DNA of 64,000 nucleotides from Trichostrongylus colubriformis (lineage: Eukaryota > Nematoda > Chromadorea > Rhabditida > Trichostrongylidae), in assembly GCA_963978905.1 (NCBI GenBank), contig OZ022260.1, positions 9,165,725 through 9,229,724 of the forward strand. The letters are read 5' to 3'. Shown one piece after another: positions 1 to 13,121 of this stretch. The notes under the pieces were generated by a model. The model ran no database searches and had not been told where the DNA came from. It saw only the letters and a list, made by a program, of their open reading frames with translations. Every line of letters starts with the position of its first letter. Position 1 is the stretch's first letter. The translations under genes were made by a program, and so were the position numbers.

Positions 1-1132
1 GATATTGCACTGATTGAATTGTGCCGTCGTAGAAGCTTAAAAATCATCAACCTATCTTCGTACTTTGCCATCCCAAATGTGTTAAAGTGAGTCGTGTAAG
101 GACAAGACCGTGCTGCAACGATTTCAGCATAGATTTGTGAAGCGCTATCTCTGTTGGTCACATTGGTAGGAGGATTGTTTTCTATCCAAGCTGCAAGTGT
201 GTTTTCTTGTGCAACATACTGCTAAAAGCCTCTATACAAGTGAATGGATTTACACTCCTCACATACCACGGTTAACTTTTTTTTCGTTTCAATCCCTTTA
301 TTTGTCTGTTCACTAGTGTTTGAAGGTCATCAGTATCCTTTCCTTCCCGATCTCTCTACATGCAGAGGGCCACTACCATTCCATTTTGACTGCGGCTTTG
401 ATGCTTGTTTTAGATTTGTCCATGACTCCTTTCATTAGCGTTTGTTACAATAGATCCACACTTGGTTGAAAAATGCGCCACAGAATGTTCTTTAGTGCGT
501 CTTGCAAGTAAATGGTAAATTTTGGTGACTTCTTATTCCAAGTATCTTGCTGTAACAGTTTTATCATTATTTTTTGTTTCCATTGTACTAATCTGTGGCA
601 ACTACGCTATGTTGGTTGAATAACCATCCATGTGTGCCTTGTACATGTAATGAATAGTAAAAATAAAATATATCTGGGGTTGAGGATTATGATGTAGCAA
701 CCGACCACTGGCCTAAAATTTTTAATGGGTCGTGGTATTACCCGTTATTAGAATCTATACCATTACTTTTGAATCGTTCAAATCAGTGATCATTATTGAA
801 GTATGGCGGGACCTGATTTCCGTATATTCCCTCACGGAGCTGTGGCTTGATGAGCCTCAAGAGATTTTACATGTCGGATAGCAGGAGTAATGCATGTCAA
901 AAAAGGGAGTGCCTGATTTTTTGAGCCTTATGCACAAGCATGTAAAATAGGTGAAACATGGGAGGTTTTATTAGCAAATGTCAGAATTCTGCATTCTGCG
1001 ACACGCTTCAGCGGGATTTACCCTTCTCAACCCAGATCATCTAATATCACATGGTAAGTGCGGGCGCCTATGGCGGGCGAAACAGGTGTTTTGACGGTAA
1101 TAACTGCTCTCATGGAATGAAGACACATCAAG
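1..1132. other. No gene recognised
   Basis: No reading frame here resembles a known domain, and no exon of the CAP family is visible. It is the 3' flank of gene A, which runs leftwards. The small open frame at 244-438 has no supporting feature. Confidence 0.5.
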
Positions 1133-1138
1133 TTTATT
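1133..1138 (-). terminator. Poly(A) signal AATAAA of CAP gene A
   Basis: AATAAA on the minus strand lies about 80 bases past the gene A stop. The same short context (TATCAATAAA) follows the stop of the paralog gene E at 60051-60056, so it is conserved between the two tail-bearing genes. Cleavage itself cannot be seen. Confidence 0.5.
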
Positions 1139-1217
1139 GATAAGAGAGGCGTTCGAAATTTCGAGAACGTCGATGCTCGTTGCGCATTTTGAAGTTCTCC
1201 CTTGGCATTGCTGTCGA

Positions 1218-4200
1218 TTAGCTATTCTTATGGAAAAGTCTCCATCGTGGACTGATAGCAATTCTATCCCAAAGATATGCTATCCAAGGTGATGAAGTTG
1301 AAGAAGGTGGTGGAGCTGAAGATGATGAGGTCGATGGTGATTCAGTTGAGAAAGGTGCTTGAGTCGAAGAAGTAGTCGAAGGTGGTGAAGTCGAAGGTGA
1401 TTCAGTCGAAGAAGGTGATGCAGCCGAAGATGATGGAATCGAAGGTGAATCAGTCGAAGAAGGTGATCCAGTCGAAGAAGTTGATGGAGTTGACGGTGGT
1501 GGAGTCGAAGGTGGTCCAATCGAAGAAGATGATTCAGTCGAAGAAGGTGATTCAGTCGAAGAAGTTGATGGAGTTGACGGTGGTGGAGTCGAAGGTGATT
1601 CAGTCGAAGAAGATGATTCAGTCGAAGAAGGTGATCCAGTCGAGGAAGGTGATGGAGTCGAAGCTGACACAGTCGAAGGTGATGGAGTCGAAGGTGATGG
1701 AGTCGAAGGTGGTGGAGTCGAAGGTGATGGAGTCGAAGGTAGTGGAGTCGAAGGGGATACAGTCGAAGAAGGCAATCCAGTCGAAGAGGGTGATGTGGTC
1801 GGTGGTGATGCAGTCGAAGAAGGTGATGGGGAAGAAAGTGACGGAGTCGGAGAAGGTGATGAAGTCGACACGGATTCGGTTGAACTCGACCATGTCACGG
1901 TAGACGTCTTTGATGCTGGAACGGTCGTCGTCTCCACAGTGACATTCTTACCTGAACAAATGTGTTTCAAGCAGGTCAAGCCTAGTATCAAAGGATGCTA
2001 TCGCAATGAGGTGGAGTGGGAATCTCATAAAAAGTTGCACCCCTGGATATCTCTCAAGAATCTTTGTGGGGACCTCCTCACACTCAAGTGTATATTCTTG
2101 CCTAAGCTTCAACGGAGGGAGGGTGATTTTTTGCAGTTTTCGGTTATGGTAAAAATAGCTCCATAGTGATATGACCCTCGTTGCGATAGCACCTGTTAAG
2201 GAAAATTTCTAGAAATTGCGACTCTCTCCATGACCGGCACTAACCCTTCCTATACTTAGGGTGTCTCTTTTAGAAAAGGTCGTTAGAATCGATAACAGCA
2301 CCTGAAAGCAAGTGAATTATCGATTGACGACCTTTCTGAAATCGGCCGAACCGTCCAAAGATTACTCAGAGAAGTGACCGCCGAGAAATTTTCGAGAAAC
2401 TTTTTAGACACCTCCCCACCCATTTTCCACCCCGACACGATCCATGGTTGGTTCTGGTTTTACTTTCGGTAATTTTTCCGTTACGTGAAATCACATGAGG
2501 AGTCTGTTTAATGGCTTATTTTATGACTGTCGGTCTCCACACTAATTGTCCACAGGAGTGTTTATGATAAGAGCTATTGTAGATGGAACTGCAGACACTG
2601 TGGTATATCACAAGAAGTGCGGCATACGTGGTTCTTTCTACCTCTCTTCTTCGCACCTACACACATACGTGGTCCTCTGTGGCTTCGCGCCTTAACAACT
2701 GAATACGAAAAATTCTGTTTATAAGAAACTCTGGCGTTGGCAGGGGACATTGCACAAGACGTATAATTCCTCCATATATCTATACGGGAGAGACGCCCTC
2801 GGTTTTTTTATAACTTATTGATGTGACACCCACTCATCAAGTTGGCCATGAAAGTATGTAAAATCCTGCTCAAAAAAAGCTTAAGAAGAATTCACATTTT
2901 CGTTACGATTTAATAGGCAATTCTGTCATCAAAACATTCGAACTTGATTGAACAAAATGAATAGATAAGTAGGTCAGTCACTGCCTCTCACTGCCAATTC
3001 AACTGTTTTGCAGCACATCCTCTTGAAATTAATTTTGACCTTGCCCTTGCATAGAAATGAGCTATTTTCACGACTTTTTTTCGTGGAGCTGGATTCGGTT
3101 GAATTATAGAATAGAATTGGGCCCGCCAACTTTCATACGTTTGTACACATAACATGATAGGGTTGCATACTGGTACGCATAGGGGTGATTCGTAGGGACA
3201 TATTTGCACTGCATCGCTTCAACTCCAATTCGGAATAATGCAATTACCTTCAGAACAAAGACCGCGATATGGGCCTTCATTTATGCATCTTGATATGGGC
3301 GTCCCATATTCCCAGCAGTCAGCATCATCGACGCACCCGTAACTGCCTGCGGGATAAATGCGTTCGTTTTGCTGAGGTCTGAAAAAAGAGCATAGTAGGG
3401 AAAGTAGGGAAGACAAAAGTTTGCTGACTGTGAACCGCACTCATGATTCAGACGTGCGGTGATTCTGGACTTTTTCAACAATTGTTTGCGTACGGCTATC
3501 AATTGATGTCTAATATGAATAAAATCAATTATTGGCGGCTTGGCAATTCCTAAATGGAATTGTCGTTTCTGGCATTTCAGAGGTAACCCTCATTATGTTA
3601 TGAACCGGTACTGGGCAGGGACCCAATCGCGACTGCCGAAGCACAAACTATGAACTTGGCTCTTCTCAGCTGATACAATCATAACCAATATCTTATCTGA
3701 ACAGAAAAATAATAAACTCACTCAGGGCGGTACAAGCAAGCTATAGCGTTGATCGATGGTGTTGTAGCTGTAGCAGGACAAAGGCTGTGTGAGCATCCAA
3801 TTCTCAGAGCTTTGTAATACATCATCTGCAAGACTATACATAGACAGCTTTTCCTTGCAAATAGGGTAGCTGAATGCAAAGAGTGCCGTTAGGCGCGTGA
3901 TTGAAGAGGGTGAGGGTTTCTGAGTGCATGGTAGCGAGCAGACGATATGTGGCGCTTTTGCAGCAGAGGTTACAATTTAGCTAGTTGGCACTACCCTCAG
4001 ATGGCCGCCTGGACAAACCATGCCGCATGCAGTGAAGCTATGTGCTGGTATGATGTTACTCTTTGCAAATGTGTGGTTGCAACAGATACGTCTGAGGTTC
4101 AAAGCGCCATAAGACGCGTCCATAGCCACAGACGCCAGCTAAAGTGTGACCACCATTTTTGAGACTTTGAGGTTCTTGGTGATTTCATTTCATTTTTCTC

Positions 4201-7012
4201 CAGTGCTGCGATGTGCATTTCTCATCTCAACCAACAGCTATTCTATGCTTTCAAAGAAGCGCACCATTTCCAATGAGAGACATGGTGATCGTAGACTCTG
4301 CGACTTGGCTATTCGTCATGTTGAGCAAACCCTGTAGAAGGGTCAACCATTATGTTCAGAAAACTAGCCGGGTTTGCTAAACCCACAGTTTTTTGTTAAG
4401 TCTTCCCCATACCCTTCATCTCTCCTTGAGTGAGCGGAGAAAGGCAAGGTTTCTAGTCACCCAAACACGTGCCAAAATTCAGTATGATGCTACCTTTTCC
4501 GGATTCGAGGCTTATATCAAAATCCTCCTGAAAGGCATATTTAGGATCAATGGGATAACGCAGCTCCGTCCTTGTTTATATGGTTAGTTGAACCTTTAGA
4601 CACAAAGGCTCTGCCTTTACCGAGGCGTGGATGTGAGTTTCTGGAGCGTACAGAGTCGAAGAAGTCAGCTGAGGAACTCCACCAAGCAGGCAAGGCCCGC
4701 CCCCTCCAGAAGTGATTGTTGGCAATGACAACACTGGCATGGGTGGGGCTAACAGAAAATCGCTTCGGGGCGTCGCACTCGCGGCGCCACCATTACGACT
4801 TGCCAAATCGATTGCCCTCAGGAGCCCGGCAGAGAGTGGCTGCGTCACCTCTGAGCTTCCACCTATGCCACACTGCCTCCTGCACCCATGCCACCCTGCC
4901 TTCTTCACAGGCTCACAGGCTCATTTTTACAGAATAACCTCGCACCAAGCCAAATGCTACAAAGCTCTTCTTTCGCAACTTTCAAGAGCTTCTTTCGCAT
5001 TTTTCTTCGTCGACGTATCCCTCAGCACCCTATCATACCATATATAAACCATAATTCAGCACTTTAACCCACTCAAGGTAATCCTGAGATGTGCCTCTAA
5101 GATGCAGCTTTTCAATGAAGATGTTTTTTGGTTGAGATAGTCGACTACCCTGGCAGGTAACTCAGGTAGAGGAGTGGTCCAAGACCCCAAATAAATTTTT
5201 TCGAGCTACTGCTTGACCCCGCCTTTATAACGCCATAGGAAAGCACTCACGTTTGCAAATGACTCCATGCGTGGATCGGATGTCATCGCTATGTCATCGG
5301 GATTGTTTTCACTACTTGTATCGAAATTGAGCACCGGTTGGTACCACTGGCTCACTGCCAGCGTCATCACTTCATGCTTACTCCAAACATATGGCTCATT
5401 CACAAGCCTGAAATATCAGTTGAACATTTATTGGTTATTGAGCAACCAAATAAAGTGTGCTCACGTAAAGTAATTGATTGAAGTGTTCGGGAAAAGGGAT
5501 GTCTGATTACAAGCGTAGGTGTTATTTTCTGCCATATGTTCCAGGTCGCAGTCATAATTCTCAAATTGGAGAGAAATGAATATTACCACTTTTTTCAAAT
5601 TATGGCCTCAGTCATTAAAATCGCACCAATTCGAAAATTCCTGTAGAACCGGGTAGTCTGCCACCTAGTTTATAACCTTCCCCTCTTGCGACGTACGCTC
5701 TGTAGGTATTATGGAGCTCTACAATGAAGTTCCGATCAGCATCGTCCATTGGAGATGTCCGATTACAAACTGAAATGGGTTTATGAGATTTACCTATAAC
5801 GAATATAAGCACGAGAAAAAGTTATCTAGTAGGATTTGAGAGGTAATAAGATGTCATTGTTTTCCTTTTCTGTTAATTTCTCGGTTGTCGTCAATTTGTA
5901 TGCAAGAACAAGGTATTTTCTCGCACACTGACTCTCGATATAACATTGTTCCATTTTGATTTGTACTCGTTTGCGTACCTTAGCGTCAAAAGCCATGCTC
6001 ATGATAGTGGCTTATCCCCCGAGATGAAATTCCTGTCAAGCAGTTGATAATGGAGGGGGTCGCTGGTTACTGGTACGATCACGCCTTTTTCGCAGCTAAT
6101 TACTTTCGCCTCGCACATGAGGTGCGAAGTGACCCCAATTAGCTGCGAGAACTCACGAGTCATCGTCTTACACACATTGATCCATTAACCAAGTAAAAAT
6201 CCACTAAGTGAGATACAGATTGAGTGCTATTACTTAAATCATTTGGGTTTATTTAGTATTTATTAGCGAGAAGTTAGAGCACAAAAATAAACATAAATAT
6301 AATATGAATATATGAGACTAACGCAGCTTTATCAAAAGTTAACCTTAAGTCCCTCCACAAAACCTCGAGATGCCTCGAAAGACCACTTCTCCCCGAAGGG
6401 TAAGTAAGGAGTGCCTCGCTTGCGAGCAGACCATCTCCTTTCGATTAGCTAAGTTGCTATCATAAGTATTGCGGAAGAAACGCTTTCCTTCATTGGCCAT
6501 CTCGCTCCATTTCAGATAGAATTTAAGATAACCATATCTCAAAATTGTAAAATTTTGAATTGCTTCTTCAAAAAAATTGTCTCATTTATATTGCTTGTCT
6601 AATTTGTTTTTCACTCAATTTATGCATCAGTGTGGGCAACATGATGATCCGCAGCTAATTGGGGTCACCTCGCACCTCATGTGCGAAGCAACAGTAATTA
6701 GCTGCGAAAAAGGCGAGGTCGTACCAATAACCACCTTCCCATAATGGAGGTGATGAGTTCTTGGTTGGCACTGGGGAAGTCTACCGAAAGTCGCCTTTTC
6801 TAGTGCACTTTTTTTCTTAAATGTGTTGCCTTTTTCTTAACTGTGTTGTGTTGTCGCCTTTTTCTTAACTGTGTTGTGTTGCAGTACACTAAGCAGCACT
6901 AGACTTACTTTGTTGGGTATCTCCTCCATAGAGAAGTATTCCAACCTGAAAAGATTTCTATGTAATCGACAATATCTCAGGAACAAGAACTTACCAGCAG
7001 AAGGAAGAGCAT
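1218..7012 (-). CDS. CAP/SCP-TAPS (ASP-like) secreted protein with mucin-like tail, gene A
   Basis: Eight exons (minus): 6995-7012, 6909-6945, 5627-5769, 5465-5559, 5251-5407, 3722-3825, 3248-3378 and 1218-1951. All introns are GT-AG; together they give 1419 nt, 472 residues plus stop. It starts MLFLLL and has a signal peptide ending near GGDTQQ, so the product is probably secreted. The CAP core shows LHNTYR, NYDCDLE, SQWYQP and an ANMMYYK...IGCS block, followed by a CRISP-hinge-like module YGCVDDADC...YRGLC. Ten cysteines fit five disulfides, as in nematode ASPs. N-glycosylation sequons include CNRTS and CNQTS. The last exon adds about 240 residues, mostly Ser/Thr/Pro, ending in a short non-repetitive sequence. 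The start is the second ATG-like position conserved in all paralogs; the codon three upstream is ATA here. ASP/CAP proteins are abundant excretory-secretory proteins of parasitic nematodes, but the activity of this one is unknown. The usual CAP His/Glu tetrad is not evident. Further splicing of the tail exon cannot be excluded. Confidence 0.82.
1285..1895 (-). repeat. Ser/Thr/Pro-coding minisatellite in gene A tail
   Basis: Imperfect short repeats of the GTCGAAGGTGATG type (plus strand) fill this stretch. On the minus strand they encode SPST, SPSS and PPST units with no stop codon. The variants differ by multiples of three bases, so the minus frame stays open throughout. This looks like a polymorphic O-glycosylation (mucin) domain. 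The gene E tail exon lacks it. Confidence 0.85.
6065..6732. mobile_element. Fold-back MITE in intron 2 of gene A
   Basis: Outer ends GGTTACTGGTACGATC and GGTCGTACCAATAACC are inverted copies. Each arm, about 85-95 bases, is itself palindromic around a CGCACATGAGGTGCGA-like core with CGCAGCTAATTA blocks. The 480-base interior is AT-rich and has no coding signal. Neither paralog intron 2 (genes C and F) carries it. Target duplication is not clear, so the superfamily is unassigned. Confidence 0.75.
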
Positions 7013-7044
7013 GGCCTATATGGTCAATGGCGTAGGTCCTAAGT

Positions 7045-7053
7045 CTTTTATTG
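7045..7053 (-). promoter_or_regulatory. TATA-like box CAATAAAAG of gene A
   Basis: The motif GAGCTCAATAAAAG occurs 33 bases upstream of the gene A ATG. It recurs 46 bases upstream of the ATG in genes B, C and F, inside otherwise diverged sequence. The position and ATAAAAG core suggest a TATA box. Initiation sites are not known. Confidence 0.5.
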
Positions 7054-7099
7054 AGCTCAGTGACACTGATAAGAGCCTGCTTCTGTGACTTCGTGGATG

Positions 7100-8243
7100 C
7101 CCTACATAACTTCAAATCGACTGTTTTTCTAATCTATGTACCTCCGATTTGTTCGATGCACTGCAACAGAAACCAATTATAATTTGCTCATTGATAGATT
7201 AGACTAGTGTGCATTCAAATGTCCTGGTGTGCCTTTCCTTGACATGATGGTAGGATTGGAATCGCTCAACTAGCCTGAATATTGAATGAATGTTTGGGGG
7301 TGCTTGCACATTTGAGCATCTAATATGGTGGTGGGTCAGTGGCAGGGAAACCAATACCGCCAGCACAATCGCCAAATTTACTCCATTCAAGCTGCTCACT
7401 ATGGCCAGTAACCACTTGCTTAATAAATCAACAGCTGATCGTTGAAAAGTGGACTACAATAAAGGAATCAAGAGCAGGAAAGTGAGTAGGAGAGTAACGC
7501 TGTGGATGAACCTTCTTCTTTTTGTTCACAAATTAATTCTGGTTGTACAGGATGTGTCAAACTACCGATCGCGCGGCTATGAGCAACTCTCGATTCTTTA
7601 CATTTCCCAACGGTATGTTACATTTCCTGATGTTAACTTTCCGTGAAATGATTGCCTCTTATCCCATGCACGTCTTCATGGTTGTATAGATGTTGCAGAA
7701 CGTTCATTAAGGACATCTAGAAGAGCTGCTGGTTCCATCAAAGACCATCTGGGTGTACGACTTTTCTGAACAGTGGGAGGAACCAGTAATCCTACTCCTC
7801 TAGGTCGGCCAACAACACGATGACAGCATCTGACGTTGAGGTGAGTCACAAAAGAATTATCGCTATCCTCCTCTCATGGTTGTTCTCCCAAACACTTACT
7901 TTGAACGCGAGCTTCTTGCGCGGGCCTCGAGGTTGAGTACCTTCAGATTCCGCGAGTTTTTATTCGTCTATCATTCCCAAAGGCTGAGAGGGTTCGCCTG
8001 AGGTCTTTATGAGTGACGGAAAAAATCCTGTTGATAGTTTACCTTTGAGTTTATCCGTTGTTGTTGGATCAAGTGCCGTGTCTCCTATGAATGTTGTCGA
8101 GCGTCGGGAGACAACTAGCTCCTTATCGAAGCGTTAATTCTTGTCCAGTTAATAATATTCGTTCTTTTCAGAGAATAATAGTTGCCATTCCGGAAACACG
8201 GCTAAAATACAAAGTAACGCTAGAATCTCTCTCAGCCGAGATC
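7100..8243. other. Gene A upstream flank, no gene recognised
   Basis: Parts resemble the upstream flanks of the paralogs: 7199-7399 with 12.73-12.92 kb and 36.77-36.97 kb, and 7650-7750 with 52.73-52.85 kb. The frames are not kept between copies, so this reads as duplicated non-coding DNA and possible regulatory sequence. Confidence 0.5.
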
Positions 8244-8960
8244 TGCGTAGTGCCAAAAAAGTTATTTAGCTTACGGCTCACATCTGCCAAGTATGCAAAA
8301 CGTAGGGAAACGGAAGAAATGAAGTATCAAGGCAAAATTTCCCCGAAAGCAGGAACAAGCTGTGGCTCACTATTTTCACCGTCACAAAAATGTGGAGCCT
8401 CCAGTTAGCAAAGTTGCGTTATAGAGCACCTAAGGCATGAAGGTCCGCCTAAAACAGCAGAGCCAGCTTCCATGGGAGGTTCCTCATGGGGAGCTTCCTG
8501 AGGACTGACCCATCGGTTCATAGTAGTCACAGAGCTCTGCGTGGACTGCTATGGTTCGAAGTGTCATTTTTCATGCCTCAAACCCACCTCCATAGGGGTT
8601 TCAATGATAATGGCACGTTCTGGTTCATGGAAACGAACGGCGTTATGAACTCTTAGAAAACAGATTGTTTAAGAAAACCAGCTAATGAGAAACTTTTCAG
8701 GTACCTAGAGTGAACGGACCTTAGCAAGGTTGTGAACGAGAGTGGTGAAACCTCGGATTTTACCGAGTTGAGGTGAAACATCATGTTCACGCAGAAGGAG
8801 CTCCCGATCCTGCGCATGCAGAAGGCTGTTACGGAGTTTAATGATACTATGAGTTGTGCTTATGAGTTTGGGGATGGAGACTTCGTCAGGATTTGCTGAA
8901 ACTCGACTAATGTAGGTTTGAAAAAGAAGGAAAAACTTACTTTTTTGGTATTCTCTGTAT
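8244..8960. mobile_element. Degenerate copy of the 57-kb TA-flanked MITE
   Basis: The segment matches the reverse complement of 57356-58104 over most of its length. Shared landmarks are the GTGCCAAAAAA end, GCTTACGGCTCACATC, GAACGGACCTTAGCAAGG and the closing AACTTACTTTTTTGG. Both ends have lost the perfect CAGGGGGTGCC repeat, so this is an older copy. The 105-residue open frame at 8091-8408 overlaps it and is probably fortuitous. Confidence 0.65.
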
Positions 8961-11900
8961 ATTTTACTGTAGGATGCGACCGAAGTGGAGAAAAAGGGGG
9001 AGGTGTCGCCTCACTCACTGAACGAGCTACTCCCATTTTCAGTGAGAGTGTGAACGATGGGTGCGAGATTGCTGCAGCTGTTTTTTGCTTGAAATTCTTC
9101 TTACCGGGTAATTTCAGTCTACAGTGCTCCCAAGTGTACTGCCGGAAAGACGGAGCAAATGAATAGGTGTAGCAGTGATCTTCCTACATGTTACTCCACC
9201 TTTCTGCTATTGGGAGATTCCAATTTTTCTGATATCGATTGGTCCGGTAGCCTTGTCTCGCATTTTGCCCAATCCCGTCGTTTTAAAACATGCTTGCAAG
9301 CCACAAATATCACCGGCTCGTAAACTTCACCACTCGAAAGCAAAGTATTCCAGATCCAGTGCTTTGCAGTAATACTCCTCGTGTTCATAACCTTTCCACA
9401 AAAGCCCCACCGAGTAGTAGCGATCATGCTACAACTATGTTCACCTTGGACGATTCTTTCGAGAACATCAGTTCTTGCTCAGAAGGAATTTCAAGAGCGT
9501 TAACTACCCAGATGTAGGCTTCTAGCTGTCCAGTATAGGCTAACTAGAATCTTCTGTATGCTGTAAAACTACCAATGAAATGTACGAGCTTTTTTGTATG
9601 GAGTCATTGCATACATTTATTCGTACCATCAGACAGGGTCCGCTTGTCTGCACTCAGTTTGCCTTCCTGCCATATGAACGGAAAACAAGCGATTTACTCT
9701 GAAATGGTGAGTAGGGAAAAGCATGAAAGGCTCTATAAGTTCGTGCAATAGAGAAAAATCGTGGATTCGCATAATGAGTCTCTCTTGTTCAGTTATTTCA
9801 AAGCGAAAGTTCATAAAAAATGAATACTTCTACACTGATGGAAGATGACGGTTCACTTGCTATCACGCATCTGGATAAGGCAGAAACTCTTGCTAAGGAG
9901 TCTTTGAGAGTCTCTGTAAGTGATGACAGAGCTAACCAACGCTGAAAATTCGGCCGTTTTTTTTGGGGAAAAGGTGAGTTTGGTAATGTTCAGGAACGAA
10001 GTCATTCCAAACTATCTCTTGAATGGCCCTCACGTGTTTCTTATACTCCGGATGAAATTCCCCTTCACTCTCATGATAATTGCTGGACTCGAGAGATGTC
10101 CATTTCCGATTTCGACTCCCAACTAGGACGGCGTGAGTGAAGAAACCTACACAAGGGGTCGAATTTGATTCTAGGAAAGTTTCTCTCTAGCTTTATAACA
10201 TCACTGCAGAAAGCCCATGGTAAAACACACATTTCAGTCGGAATCGAATACCGATTGATGGGAAGGGTCATAAAAGACACAATACTAAGTCCCGCATTTT
10301 GTAATGAAAAGATAACTACTGAGGGTAGGTGATCCTCTCTTGTAGTTGTATTCCTCGCACCGCAGAAACCGCATTTGCGAATTAGGTTTGCATTTCCGAC
10401 CAGAGAAAGGAGAAGATAAGAGCCTTCGGAAGCATCAAACATTAAAGAATTAGTTCTATGCTCTGAGCACCAATGAACAAATATTCTGTTTTATAATGAA
10501 AAGATAAATGCTGTAGCAAAAAATGCTCAGTGCACTTCAGAGAAATTTGCTGTTTCTTTAAGTCAGAAAGATACAGAGATAAGAATGGTGTGACACCACA
10601 ACGAATAGTTGTGATATTATGTATCCCGCCACAGTTCTCGTCAAAGAACTGGCATCCCGAGGTTAGATGGCGCTTTCGAAGGCAGCGAAATGGTGGGCGG
10701 AAGCACTGTTCTCCGTAAACGAGCAATCGAGCTTTGTAGAGGTAATGTGTTGAGGAACTCTTGCTAAAGGGAGTTTTTGGTAAGCTGTTGCGGTCCTAGC
10801 GTATGCACGCCTCAGTAACGGACTTCTCTGCTGGCGTTGAGCTGACAAAAGACTGTAGGTAAGGTTATCGCCATTTAACGTCGCGTAAAACGAATTCGAT
10901 TTCCTTCATGATGATCCAAATCGAGTGAAACAATAAGCAAAACAAAAAATGAAACAACGAAAGGGAGAATATGCGGAAAGGAGCCTGAGCTCGGAAGACC
11001 AATTCGATGGATAGGCTTGGAGAGAATCACCATTTGGTCTTGGCCTGGAGTCATGGCGTCGTCTGTGCAATTGCGGCAATTATACGAATGCAAGTATTCA
11101 CCGTAAGCTAGACTTGCTTCCTTCCGGTGTTTTTTCACTTCATTACTCTTAGTGTACTAAATACAGTATGCCATATGGTGCTAAGAGAGTGCTGCGTAGG
11201 CAGTGTTGGAAAACGGCGACTTCACGGCTAAGAGGAAGAACGATACCATCATAAATTCTATTCCAATTATATCGATAAACAGAAAAATTGCAATGTGTTC
11301 CTAAACATGATTTTCGAGCAATTACCGAAGAAAGCGCATACCGCTCGCCGCCGCTTATGATCATTCAGACCTCAGCCTCCTCAGAGCTGCATTCAGAGAA
11401 AAGACGAACTGTGAAAAGTTGTGCGGGGGCTCGACTTCCAGGTTGGTTATCAAGCAAAATCTTGCTGTCATTATTGAGTTAATTCTTCTGAATGATTTCG
11501 ACTCTGGCATCGGCAAGGAGAATTGAAAGCATTCACTTGTGACACAAAAAACTGTCACACTGGGTGAGCTATGTTATCGGGAGAGCTGATCCAGCAAAAC
11601 AATACAATTTCACGGCCGTCCGACGCCAAATTAAATAATTTCGCGTACAGACAACAGTTTCCCCAGCTTCAATGAATGACAAAAAATAAGCTCGTTCTTT
11701 ATTCTTCGACTTTTCCGGTGTGAGACCATTTTTCAGGTCTCTGAACAATCAAGTATGGATACACACATACAATTTACTGGCTAAAATTCCAAGATCAGCA
11801 AATAACAACTGACCGGTCCCCAAGAGGTTCTGGTCAGGAGGGAAGGAATGGTTCCGAGAACGGAACCCTTTGTAAACCACTTACTATCCATCTCAGCATC

Positions 11901-12180
11901 GGATGCTGTCATCGCGTTCATGGGAGACCCAAATGAAAGCAAGGCCTGAAAAGCTGCTCTGAAAAGTCCAAGAGTATTCGCGATGGAACCAGCAGCTTTT
12001 TTGAAATGTTTTCAACGCCTCATTGCTATGCTACCATGGAGATGCGCTTCAGTGAGGGCATTCCTTGCACAGAAAGTTAGCAGTAGAACATAGCAGATTA
12101 TTGGAGAATGTAAAGAAATCTACACAGCAATGGTGATATACGCATGAAAGTGAAACTATAGACGCATAAGCCCGTGCGCT
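8961..12180. other. Intergenic DNA; right part is a duplicated block
   Basis: No domain or splice-consistent gene is seen. From about 10.07 to 11.56 kb the sequence is the inverted counterpart of about 37.0-38.4 kb, for example around 10130-10320 versus 38150-38350. This marks the outer limit of the gene B/gene C segmental duplication. 8961-10070 shows nothing recognisable. Confidence 0.5.
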
Positions 12181-12184
12181 CTTT

Positions 12185-12560
12185 GAAGTTGCTTTGATAG
12201 TTTGCGGCACCGGTGTTGGCGGCGCTACCAGCCACGGGCACTCTTGCGACGCACTCTATGTATGTGTAACGCTCGAGTGAACCGTACTACAGTACGATGA
12301 TCGTGGCACTCCTATGCAATAAGTAGCGAAAGTCCTCAAAAATCTTTCCATAGTTTGGCACTACGCCAAGATTCATTCCAAGATACGAATCTTACCACGG
12401 TTCCGCGAGCGGCGATCATCGTGCTGTAGTATCGTTCGGTCGGGCTTCGCAAGCATAGTGAGTCGCGAGAGTGCCGGCTGCGAATATCGCCGTCGACGTG
12501 CGTCCCAGCTACGGTGACGCAAAGTGTAAAAGCGGCCTGGTTCGGCACACCCTGCACAAT
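12185..12560. repeat. Fold-back repeat upstream of gene B
   Basis: Left arm (about 12225-12305; GGGCACTCTTGCGACGCAC...CTACAGTACGATGATCG) and right arm (about 12405-12490) are inverted copies. A related, diverged fold-back sits at 52230-52640 upstream of gene F, so it was probably present before the duplication. No open frame or target duplication is evident. Confidence 0.6.
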
Positions 12561-13067
12561 CTGCACTGATACGTAAATGAAAATAGTAGACTCATTCCTA
12601 TGCTACTTTTCCATTCACTTTTCAGCTCTTCTCTTTTTCCATCGTAGCCCACAGCTGAAATTCTTTATCAACTGCTCAGCCAAGTCAGAAGCAAATTACA
12701 AACGGCGATAATCAGCAGCCCGAATGGAGCAATTCTGTAGATTGTTTCAGTGGTATTTGTGCTTCTTGACATTCACCCATCACCATTTAAGATTTCTACC
12801 AGAAATGTGGGAGCATCCTTTGACCTTTCCAATAGTAGTCAAACAAATAAAACCATTTCAATCCTTCTATTATGTCAAGGAAATGTACTTCAAATCAATC
12901 AACTGTACAGTAGTATAATCTACCAACGAACAAATTATATTCAGCTTCAACTGCGGTACATCGAACAGTTCGCAGGTAGCCGCAGAAAAACGATTGTTAC
13001 AAGGGTCGAAAGGTCACAAGGCATCAAGGAACTCATGCAGATAGGCTCTTATCATCGTCGCTGAGCT

Positions 13068-13076
13068 CAATAAAAG
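13068..13076 (+). promoter_or_regulatory. TATA-like box CAATAAAAG of gene B
   Basis: GAGCTCAATAAAAGCCC lies 46 bases before the ATG at 13122, at the same distance as in genes C and F. Its survival upstream of a gene with a nonsense codon suggests that inactivation is recent. Confidence 0.5.
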
Positions 13077-13121
13077 CCCCTCTGTCTGGCTAAAGCGCTA
13101 TAGTCGGTGACCAAGTACGCC

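Noticed and set aside
244..438. Small open frame at the window start
   Set aside because: No homology, splice support or conserved copy.
1382..1903. Plus-strand frames of VESK/VQSK repeats and minus-strand FDSITFD repeats
   Set aside because: These are other readings of the Ser/Thr/Pro minisatellite; only the minus frame joins in phase to CAP exon 7.
7199..7399. Possible small secreted peptide upstream of gene A
   Set aside because: It would need a GTG start, and the homologous stretches at 12.73-12.92 and 36.77-36.97 kb contain stops.
10442..10726. Cysteine-rich minus frame, with a partly similar frame at 37676-37897
   Set aside because: Similarity extends equally into non-coding flanks of the duplicated block and indels break the frame, so coding selection is not shown.
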